A DNA stretch of 64,000 nt, from NCBI GenBank assembly GCA_003049485.1, contig PYST01000160.1, positions 1-64,000 on the forward strand, written 5' to 3'. The translations under genes were made by a program, and so were the position numbers. Below the pieces are notes generated by a model. The model saw nothing but the letters and a program-made list of their open reading frames with translations. It had not been told where the DNA came from and made no database searches. Numbering within the stretch: position 1 is the first letter of the stretch; every line of letters begins with the position of its first letter. Positions 48,697 through 58,358 of the stretch are shown piece after piece. Origin of the DNA: Ophioceras dolichostomum. Its lineage: Eukaryota; Ascomycota; Sordariomycetes; Magnaporthales; Ophioceraceae.

Positions 48697-49687
48697 CTAC
48701 TGACCGCCCCAAATGTTCACCGGCGGGCGCCTCATCACCGTGTTCCGGTAATACCCCTCCTTCAGCGGACCGCACACCTCCACTGCGCAGCTCTGCCCCC
48801 AGTTCTCGCCCTCGGCGCGGACGTAGCCCCACTTCTCCGTGATGGCCAGGTCCCGCGCCTCGAGGTCCTCGAACCCGAACCGGCGGTACAGTGAGTAGCC
48901 GCTGGCCGAGGCCTCGAGCCACGCGGGGAGGCCCAGCGCGTCCGCGACGCCGAGGCCCCAGAGCATGAGGGCCGAGCCGGCGCCAAGGCGCTGATACTTA
49001 GTTGAGCAAACGAGGGTGTTGAGGTCTAGCGTATCGATGGGAGTTAGAAGTCAGTTCAGTGCAGTCTTTAAGTTCCCGGAGCATCTGCTGTGTGGAGTCA
49101 AGGGCTCGTGCTGAGAGTCTGTGTAGGTAGTCAGGTGCGAGCGAGCCGACCAAGGCTGAGTCGGTCGGTGAGTGAGGAAAGGACGCACAAATCGCCGGAT
49201 CGCCCTTCATCAGCCGCTTCGTGATGCGCTGCAGGCTCCCGATGGCCTCCTCCCTCGCAGCGGGGTCCACACCCTCGCCCAGCATCTCCTGCGTCCTGGG
49301 CTTCACAACGACGTCCCACTCCTCCTCGGTCCGCGGCCTACGGTGCACCGTCCACTTGGCGAAGGCCACTATCTCGGGCTCACCCTGTCCGGGGGCGGGT
49401 ACGAGCTCGGCGACGCTGACGATGTTGTCGGAAGCCGGAATCGCTTCCTGTCCGGCCTCCTCCTGCTCCGCCTTCTTCTCCACCTCCTTCCCCTCCTCTT
49501 CGTCGGGTATGATGAGCTTGGCGTACGCGGCGACCGTTTCTGGTGATATCCCATTCGGAACCATCACCCGCGCCATCACGCTCGGGCCGAAGGCTTCGAA
49601 GTTGATCCGCGACAGTGTCTCGCGGTCTGCGAATACCGCGGGACGGACCCGGATTCGGGGGGTTGGTGTGCCGGTCTTTGAGGCCAT
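48697..49687 (-). CDS. GNAT-family N-acetyltransferase
   Basis: Exons 49687-49189 and 49025-48697 give 275 aa. The N-terminal strand (RIRVRPAVFADRETLSRINFEAFG) and the central IVAFAKWTVHRRP match the fungal small-molecule GNAT group. The intron joins in phase to YLNTLVCSTKYQRLGAGSALMLWG, whose Q-R-L-G-A-G (178-183) is the acetyl-CoA pyrophosphate loop (motif A). It is followed by LPAWLEASASGYSLYRRFGFE (motif B). Residues 70-95 form an acidic low-complexity loop. It should transfer acetyl from acetyl-CoA to an amine, with unknown substrate. An in-frame ATG further upstream (49777) is less likely, because MASKTG directly precedes the conserved strand. Confidence 0.88.
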
Positions 49688-51493
49688 GATTTCCGCTCTT
49701 CTTCTTTTGTTGGCGTGTTCTAGGTCACACGTTTTGAGAACCAAGCTGCTGATGATGTATTGTCCGCTCGAATGCAAAGGGAGGCGATGAGACTACACTA
49801 TCAGGGACTCAGCAGCTACTTATGTATCCCAGAGCCAATGAATCGTGAAGGCCAGAAATATCGTAGATATCGGCCGAAGATCCATCACAAACAAGGAAGT
49901 AACGAGGATAAGCCCGCAATTGCTGAGAAAATCAATTGACGTCAACAGTGAAAGACTGTCCCTGCTGGCCTGGGCCTGGGTTGACTCACTCGGTCGGATG
50001 CACCTAGAGCCCGCTGCCTGCAACGAAAGGGACCGCGCGTGCCCCATTCCGAGAAGGGCAGCTCGGAAGGGCTAGTATTGCGTGGAAGGGAGTAAAAGGA
50101 CGCATACAAACTAGCCGCCACACGCACGCATTGGAGGAGGCGGCGCCGACGCAAACTGGACTCTGGAGGTCGGCCCGAGTAGTGGACGGAGCATGCGCAA
50201 TGGGCGGGGTCGTCCGCTCGTCAGCTCAAGGCAGATTGGGTTTAGTGTGGGAAATTCTGCGTGAAAGATACGCCACGCCCACTAAGCGTGTCGCACTTCA
50301 GCCCTACGGAAGAACGGGCGCGAAAGTTCCAGAGTACGGGCCGGCACGGCAGGACCCATGGACCGTTCATTCGATCGACGCCAGTGTGCCAGTGGCCAGG
50401 TGAGAAAAGAAGCATAAGAACGTTCTCTAAAACCGGGGGAAATAGGATACTCTCACCTCATCCCTTAGTGCTTGTTGTGCCTCACAAACAATGCCACAAA
50501 GGCAATGAAGTATCGGTATTTTCCATCATCCTTTATTTGTTCGTATCTGCCTCAGCCTTAACTAACTGTAGATACCATACACCCACTCAGCACAATAGCC
50601 AGAGTTGAAAATCTTGCGAAGTGTTAAACCAAGGAGTTTACCTATTACTCACGAGGTTGTTGCAATGCATGCTCTCCAACGTATGGGCCAGATAAGAGTG
50701 AGCGACAACATGCGTACCTGAAGATCCGGCCGATGATGGAGATATCTGGCACGTCAATCTGCAGCCGTCAGGCCATCTGACTCTAACAAATCCGAGGAAG
50801 ATAACATGAAAAAAGAAAAGGGTTCAGAAAGGGGGGAAAGAGACAAAGAGTATGGGGAACGGCCGATGATGAGGTAGGAAGCCCTGAACGCCTTGCTTGT
50901 GGATTAAAAACTCAGAAAATAGAGAACAAAGGACCGCGTCTGAAGTGACGGGAAAGAGAAGGAGAAGAAGGGATTAGAGAAGGCGACCGATGAGAATATC
51001 TGCACGAGAAGAAAGAGATCCTAAAACGAATTGGACTCAATATAATGGTCGCCAGAATATGTAAAAAACTGAAGGGAAGAGGCTCACATCACCGTCCTTC
51101 TCTCCCTCTATCTTCCTGTTTTCTTCCTCTGCAACTACCCCCCCCCCCCCCTCTCGTGAGAAGCGAGAAGAACCGGGCGCGTCGGATAAGAAGACAAAAG
51201 GCCAGAGGTCGTGGTGGCGAAGACGGAGACGAAGGATGGAAGGAAAGCAACGAATTTTGCAGGCAGGAAAAGGGAAAAGAGGACGGGAAATGAGCAAATC
51301 GAACAGGAATGGGTGCTGAATGCGCGAGCGACGGGCCGAAGGGAAAGAAGCTTCCGGATCCGTCGGTTCATCTTTTCCCAGCGGAGGGGGAAGATGATTC
51401 ATCGGGCCGTCGAGTGAGGGGGATGGGAAAGCATGTGCGGCATCATGCAGCGCGTCAAGCTCTGATCCCAAATCACCGGGTATGATGGCGTCC
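49688..51493. other. 1.8 kb intergenic region, no gene seen
   Basis: Upstream of the GNAT gene and downstream of RPA34. A purine-rich tract (GAGAAAGG-type) at 50.8-51.3 kb may be 3' UTR of RPA34. A C-run lies near 51139-51151. Confidence 0.5.
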
Positions 51494-54373
51494 CTACGGC
51501 TTCATGCCAGGAAACTTGGGGATAGGGACGGGCGTCTGTCGCAGGGAGGCGCTCGATGCCTTCGACTTGAGCGTGGCGGTGGCGGCAGAAGATGACGACG
51601 GAGTGCCGTGAACGGGGATGGTGGGGGTGGCATTGCCGTTCAGCGGCTTAGACTTCTTCTCCTTCTCGTCCCTCTTAGGCTTCTTCTCCTTGTCCCTCTT
51701 CTCCTTCTTCTCCTTCTTCTCCTTCTTGACCACGGCCGCAGCAGTGGGTTCAGGAGACAGCGAGGCTCGTCTCACGGGAGCAGTAGAGGCCGACGAAGCT
51801 GTCTTCCCCGCGGGCTGGGACGCCGCCGCCGCCGGCGTGGCCCGTATCTGACCGCTGCCAGGGAGCGGGACGGGGACTGGCGACGTCTTTTTGGCCGAGT
51901 GCGAATTCGATGTACCCAACCTAGGAACTGTGGGTGGCGCGATGTGCGTCTTTGACGCTTTTTTGTTGAGCTTTGGAGAGACTGTTGAGGCTGCTGCTGT
52001 TGCCTTATCGTGGGTCTTGGCTTTCTTGGCCTTCTTTTCGCTTCCGGCAGCCTTGGCGTCGTCGTCGTCGTCGTCGTCGTCAGCAGCGGCCGCGTACTTG
52101 CGTTTCTTGGATTTCTTCTCGGACTTCGGCGTAGGCGCGGGTTCGGGATCAGACGCCTCGTCGTCGGCCTGCGCGTCGGTCATAACCACGTCGCGGTTCT
52201 GGATCTGGCTCTGGCTTGAGAAGGTGCGGGAGGGTGGCGGGATCGGTGTCTGCGAAGGCACGCCGATTGGGGTGTACCGCTCCTTCAATACAGGGGGCTG
52301 GGGTCTGGCAGGTCTGGGCAGAGCAGCAGCAGCCTGCTGGTCCTTCTTAGCTGTGAAGTCGGTCGCGGCAAGCTTCGTGACCCGCTTGAGGTGCATTGTG
52401 TGGTCCACAGGGGTGTCTACTGATTTCGAGTTAGTCCGAGGCTTCGCTCAGGGTCTGCGTCGAGGCCTTCGAGCGAGGTTAGAGCCCGAAACAACTTACG
52501 GATCCGATATTTGTCGCCGCCCTTGGCGGGCACGAGGATTTTGAAAGCACTGGTCTTAGGTCCGGTGCTGGCATCTAGGTCGACGCCAAAGTCGATCCCG
52601 TCGTGAGAAAGGATGGCCTTCCCAGATTGGGCATTGCTCATAGGGAAGTCCATCGTCTCGACCACACTGATGGGGACAGAGGCGGGAGTCGTGAAGTACC
52701 AGATCTGCTTGCCCTCTCGCTTCGCCTTCTTGAACATGTCGGCGACTGCGGACGCATTGACATCATCGTGGGATGCCTTGCGAAGCTGGAAACCCTCCCG
52801 GACAAACTCCTCCACACTGTATTTTAGATCACCTCCTGTTAGCATCTTGAACCTTGCTAGGTCATTAAGGACAAGGGCACGTAAACCTGAGTAAAACTCA
52901 CACTTCCGCGTTGTCACTTTGGGCCAGGGCCATCGACTCGTCTGCCATTTCCACCTCGGATTCGTCATTAGACGCAGCGCTGGAGCTAGAGTCTGAATCC
53001 CTGCCCGCCGCCGCCGCTGTCGCCACCGTCTTGCCTTGCTGCTTCTCACCCCTGTCGTCTTCTGATGATGATGATGATGAGTCCTCGCTCTCTGAGTCGC
53101 TCTGGGCTTTTGATGCGACAGGGGCCTTGGCCTTCGCAATCACAGGTTTCTGGGCCTGAGCCTGTGGTTTGACGGCCTTCGACTTCGCAGCCTTTGACTC
53201 GTCCTCAGCTGAGTCCGACTCCTCATCGGCCGAGCTCGAGTTGGAGCTGGAGCTGGAGCTCGAATCCCCAGCAGATGAGTCTGTCTCCGGGACTGTATCC
53301 TTTCTCTTGGCATGAGTTGGGGCCTTGGCAGGCTTGGGTGTGGTCGTCTTTGCCGGTGTCTGTTTGGCTGGCGGCTTGGATTTCGATGTCTTGGCACCAG
53401 CATCACTGTCGCTGTCGCTGTCGCTACCGCTCGAGCCGGATGTTCCGTCCTCAGTGTCGCTCTTGGAAGACACGTGTGCCTTCTTTCCATTGGCACCCTT
53501 ACTTGTTCCAATCTCAGCTCCCGCCTTCTCGTCGCCGCTGTCTGATGATTCTTCAGAGCTAGAGGAGTCGTCCTCGTTGTCCTTAGGCTCGGGTTTGATC
53601 TTTTTCCTAGTCGAGGCCGGCTTGGGCTTCGTGCTGGACTTCGCGTCGTCCTCTTCAGAGCTGCTGTCGTCCGGGCTTGTGGTATCCTCTGCCTTGGCTG
53701 CCTTGGCTGGTGATTGCGTCGCCTTTGCGCCCGCGACTTCCTTTTCGGATTCGCTCTCTGAGCTTGTCGCATCCTCATTTGTGACCTCCTCTCTCGCCTT
53801 CATGGCAGACTCCTGCTTCGATTTCTTCACGGCAGACGGCTTCGCGGGAGATTTGGTCACTGAAGGTGACTTGCTCAGATCGGGAGACTCGATTCGCCCG
53901 GGAGACTCGATTCGCCCGGGAGACTTGGCCCGCGCGGCCTGATCACCGTTCTTCAACTTGGACGCAGATTCGGGCGCAGCTGATTTCTCCACTGTCTTCT
54001 TCTTCGGGGTCTCCTTCAATATCGATTTCTGCGACGACTTCGGCGTGTCGGTGACCACTCCCATCCCGACCTTCACTCCGTTCTTCTGAGGCGTCGCCTT
54101 GGCAGCGGCCGGCGACGGAGTGGGCATTGCCTTCTTCCCTGTGGTCATGTTGTTAATCTTTGACAGGAAGCTCCGGGTGCCCTCGTTGTCCGACATTTCG
54201 CTGTCGTCTGAGTTGCCACTGCTGCTTGATTCGTCGTCCAATTTGTCGGCGACTTCCTCGCTCTTCACGGTCTTGTTGGGTTCGCCTCGTCCGAAAAGGA
54301 AGCCGCGAGCACCTCCCGCCATGCTCGAGACGTGCGCCCCAAGGCCCGAGATATTGGCCCTGGGCAACGGCAT
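51494..54373 (-). CDS. RNA polymerase I subunit RPA34 with long Ser/acidic N-terminal extension
   Basis: Exons 54373-52902, 52816-52500 and 52419-51494 give 904 aa. The RPA34 core is in exon 2 (from about residue 491): GFQLRKASHDD, KQIWYFTTPASVPISVVETMDF, SGKAILSHDGIDFGV and KGGDKYRI. It continues into exon 3 with LDTPVDHTMHLKRVTKLA. In yeast this subunit pairs with A49 through a triple-barrel dimer on Pol I and promotes elongation. The C-terminus has several Lys/Glu-rich blocks (KKEKKEKKEKRDKEKK), usual for this subunit. The first 490 residues alternate acidic Ser patches with basic Ala/Lys/Pro patches, as in Nopp140/SRP40 proteins. Two perfect copies of an 18 bp unit encode SPGRIE within it. 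Divergent from GRC3. A start at 54550 in the same frame is possible but less likely. Confidence 0.83.
53880..53933 (-). repeat. 18 bp coding tandem repeat (SPGRIE units)
   Basis: Two perfect GGGAGACTCGATTCGCCC units plus a partial third, inside the RPA34 N-terminal extension. Confidence 0.8.
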
Positions 54374-54793
54374 TTTCTCGGGAAAGCGACAGCGATGCCA
54401 GATGCACAAAGCAATTGGAAGGGTTGCGGTGGAGGTGGCAACTCTGCTCAGTTTAGAGACCGCGGGAAGGAGGAGACGGAGCACGAGGGAAGTGCAGTTT
54501 CGGTGGTTGCCGTAGCTGCCCCATTGTGAATTTGACGCGAGGAGCTTCAAAAAAAATTTGAAGCGCGTGGAGGGGAACGTGTTTGCACTGTGCGACTGAG
54601 TTGACTCGAGTCCCTGATTGATTCTGTGGCGTTTTCACAATTTTCTGTGGGGTCCATTTTGAGGAGAAGCTCATCCGCCCACAGTATGGGACACTATACT
54701 GGTATCGTAGCTTTTCAGATGTGCCAGGTTCTCAGTGTTGACCTATGAACTGGACAGAACGGCCAAGCGATAGGTAAAAACGAGCGCGGCAAC
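54374..54793. promoter_or_regulatory. 420 bp bidirectional promoter between RPA34 and GRC3
   Basis: The start codons of the two divergent ribosome-biogenesis genes are 420 bp apart, so both promoters must lie here. The region has an A-run near 54549 and no recognisable TATA box. No known ribosome-biogenesis element such as PAC or RRPE could be assigned with confidence by eye. Confidence 0.65.
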
Positions 54794-57337
54794 ATGATGT
54801 CCTCAAGAAAAAGGAGGAAAATAGAGGAGGAGGCTCCCTCTCCTTCGAGTAAGACTCCTAACTCTAAGCAAAATCTAAAAACTTAACGGCATGCTAATCT
54901 TACAAACAGCTACAGCGATGAGCGCCTTCGCGCTTCGCCAGAAACTGAGGTTGAGGGGTCAAGGCCTGAATTCTCCTCAACAGGAGATGCCTCCTGATGA
55001 GGTCCAAAGCGAAACATTGGCTGAAGATATACGAGACGTTCCCAGTCCTGTCAAAGTGAGCCGGAAAACTGCTTTAGCCAAATCAGGAGCTGTCCTTCCG
55101 GAGAAGGAAGGGTTGTCGAGGGGAGCTACTCCAAGTCTTGTATCTGCTCCGATTTCATCCTGCTCAAGGTAAAGTTTCTTTAACTCGTTCTAACTCCTTG
55201 GTTTTCTTCGCGCGCACGCAATTTCGGAGTGCTCAGCAGCTGATTCCCTCAGAAGCCCAGAACCATCACAACCCGTGGAGGCGACATCACCCTGGAAGAT
55301 TGTTCAACTTTCAAGTCCGAGGCTGAACAAGAAGAATTTCCGACGACAGGCTGGGAGAGTTCCACTGCTTCAACTGCACGAAGGCGAGGTATGTATGGTC
55401 GGGTTTCCTTGTCGTGGACTTTACGATACTGATCGCGAGTAGCGCCTGGTTCTGCTCGGGAGCTATGGCATCCAGGTTCGAAGTGGAGAGGTAATCATTG
55501 CCGGAGCTACCCTTCGACAGAGCGAAGACATCAGATGGATCCACGCGCCTCACTGCCATGCGCTTCCCGTCATTCGCTGCTCCGATGAAGTGACCATTGC
55601 ACTCCACGCTCACCCAGCCAGTGCCGGCCTCAGGGATCTGGGAACGTTGGCGCCAACGATCTTTGGGAGGCTGTGGAACGAGGGGATGGAGGGGCAGGTC
55701 GATGGGAACAGCAAAACCTCTAATCGAGACAGCTTCTCAGTCGTACGTTCATTACTTTCACCCGCTACTGGTATTTTGGGAAGCCTATTGACACCGCACA
55801 TCATCCCAAGCTGTACACCACCGAGGATGGCCCAAAATCCTCACAAATCCTGGACATGGTGTCCCCACCAGAATGGAACAAGAAACTGGCTGCTATTACG
55901 GCCGCGGCCAGGCAGCCTGGTCAGCACCAGACGATTCTAGTTTGCGGACCTAAGTCGTCGGGAAAATCCACATTCTCGCGGCTTCTCTCGAACCGCTTAG
56001 TCACGGACGAGGGAGACAAGCGAGGGAGCAAGAGCCAGACCGGGGTTGCAATTCTCGATATCGACCCAGGGCAACCAGAGTTCGGCCCCCCAGGCGTCAT
56101 CTCGCTCGTGCACATGACCGCGCCGAACCTGGAGCCTCCATTCTGCCATCCGTACATCCACGCCCAAGCAAGCAGGAGGATCTTGAGATCGCATGCCATC
56201 GCCGCAGTATCACCAGCGACCAACGACGAGCACTACCTGGAATGCGTCCTAGACTTGTACAGCGCATGCAGCAGGACCCTGAGGGGAAAGAAGTGCCCGC
56301 TTGTCGTTAACACTCCCGGTTGGGTGCAGGGCACCGGCCTCGCCATCCTTAGCCGGCTCATCTCGAGAATCCGTCCCACGGTTGTGGTGTACATGTCGCT
56401 GGATGGCCCGGAGGAGACAGTCGAAGGTCTTCGTGAAGCTTGTGGAGAGGACGTCCCGTTCACCACTCTTCCTTCACAGCCGAGCAGGCTGGCGGCGCGC
56501 ACCCCAGCTGAGCTTCGAACCATGCAGATGATGTCATATTTCCACCTCGACCTGACATCTCCAGCGAGGCCTTCGGACGGACCTTTGCGGTGGAACCCGT
56601 CTCCTTTGACCGCTGCGACGCCCTGGGTTGTCAGGTATAGTGGGTCGAATCCCGGGATCTCCGGTATCATCTGTTACGACTACGAGCCGCGACCAGAGTT
56701 ACTGGCTGACCTGATCAATGGGATGATCCTAGCTGTCGTGGAGGTAGAGGACGCGGCTGCGGCATTTCGCGACATGGCGAATCTGAGCATTTCCGGTGCG
56801 CAAGGCGGCACAGACGATGATATGATGGATGTGGACGACGGAAGCGACGCAATCGGTCAGGGCCAGTCAAGGGACCCTTCCGAGACGGTACCCATCACGA
56901 GGACTCCTGAGGGCCTCCCGATGATCACGAACCAAAGGGGACTGACTCTCGATCCCCGTCTCTCGCGACTGGTCGGCCTCTGCCTGGTCAGAGGAATTGA
57001 CGCCAAACGCAAGGAGCTTCTCCTGCTCACGCCAATTCCGAGCGAAGAGATCGTGGGTAAGAGACTCGTCCTCGTCTGGGGTCAATTCGACAAGGCGCCA
57101 ACATGGTCTTACGCCGAGGAACTGAACATCCAGAGGGTTGGAGCGTCGCGAACAAAGCAAGAGAGTGTTGGCGAAGATGAAGGGGATTCTGATGGAATGA
57201 GCGATGATATTATTGGGACAGCGGCGGCCCGGCCCGGCATCCCTTACGTCGAGATTCTGCAAGAGAACCAGAGACGCGTGGCGGGGTCGAAGGTGCTCAG
57301 AGTGAGGAGGGACCTGGGGAGGAACACCGCAATTTAG
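54794..57337 (+). CDS. Grc3/Nol9 polynucleotide 5'-hydroxyl kinase
   Basis: Exons 54794-54848, 54910-55168, 55253-55388, 55443-55742 and 55811-57337 give 758 aa. The N-terminus is basic (MMSSRKRRKIEEE) and disordered, consistent with nuclear entry. A family N-domain follows (LSSPRLNKKNFRRQ, GSYGIQVRSGEVIIAGATL, IHAPHCHALPVIR). The Clp1/Grc3 kinase core has P-loop GPKSSGKST at 296-304, Walker-B-like ILDIDPGQPEFGPPG near 331-345 and the lid region VVNTPGWVQGTG. The C-domain ends in VEILQENQRRVAG. Grc3 acts with Las1 in the nucleolus: it phosphorylates the 5'-OH left after ITS2 cleavage and also influences Pol I termination. The last intron requires an AAG acceptor (either 55810 or an upstream in-frame AAG), so about nine residues around 250 are uncertain. 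Confidence 0.92.
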
Positions 57338-58358
57338 GTAGCATGACATGCCACGTGACGGAACCTTATCACCGCATTTGCCCTGCATGCGCATCGACAT
57401 GGACACTGTGAACAAAGCTTCGACTTCTCTTGCGCCATATGTGCTGGCGATCTGCTCGCTGCGGGGGCCAATAGGTAGGTACGTACAGGAGTAGCCAGCA
57501 GCCTCACCGCACACTCGCAGTGCACGACGCTCATAATGCATCTCTTCCCGAGGATTTTTGGGTGTGCCAAGTACAGGAACGAGATAAGCCTCGAGGAGGA
57601 GGTGTGCACATAATACCCCTGTCCAAGTGGGGAGGACAGGACCCCCGGCCACCCCCACAAGGTTTGGTGGATCTGCACGAGGGCGGATCCCGCACACCCC
57701 TCCCATGCAAGGCCTGGACCTTCCCCGCATTTAGACGGTACGTAGCTACGTACCTCAAAAGGATGCACGTCCAGGTCGTCGAGGGTCTCGTTACGTACAA
57801 GGCTCCTTCCATCCTGCGGGTGCCGATTGGGCGCACCCGACAATCCCGTCACCCCCTTTCCGACCCCTCACCCCCTCCCATCGGGTTCGGGAAGTTCACA
57901 AGCTTCAAGCCCACGCCGCCGTCGGGTGCCGGGTGCATGTGTCATCCAAGATGATGGATGCCACCACACATGCAACCAGCCTTTGGATCGGATGCAGGGG
58001 ACTGACTGTACTGTCTTGCTTCGGTACATAAATACGGTGCTGAGATACCGCCTACCTGACGGTACTGAGAGGGATACATATTGTCAACCCATCCGTCCTT
58101 CCCCCCGCCTTCCATCATCCCTCGATTAGATTAATTTGGCCCCTCCATCGTCTCTCCTTCTACATCTCGTCTTTCCCTCCTTCAGCCCCCATCATCCCCA
58201 GAGATAGCCCGCCAGCCTTAACAAGACCGTCATGAAGACCCAGTAACACAGCATCACGTACCTACCCATTTTTGTCCCACACTCCAATATTATCAGCCCT
58301 TGCGTCATTCCTCCTTCACCCCTTTTGGCGGTGGTATCCGAAAGACTGTGTAGCAACC
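57338..58358. other. Intergenic region upstream of the phenol hydroxylase, no gene seen
   Basis: It holds the GRC3 3' end and the promoter of the next gene. It contains a perfect 18 bp palindrome at 57737-57754 and a CT-rich leader close to 58359. No coding-like frame. Confidence 0.55.
57737..57754. repeat. Perfect 18 bp palindrome GGTACGTAGCTACGTACC
   Basis: The sequence equals its own reverse complement over 18 bases. It lies about 600 bp upstream of the phenol hydroxylase start. A related TAGGTAGGTACGTAC string lies near 57473. It could be a dimeric regulator site or just a member of the dispersed TACC/GGTA motif group. Confidence 0.5.
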
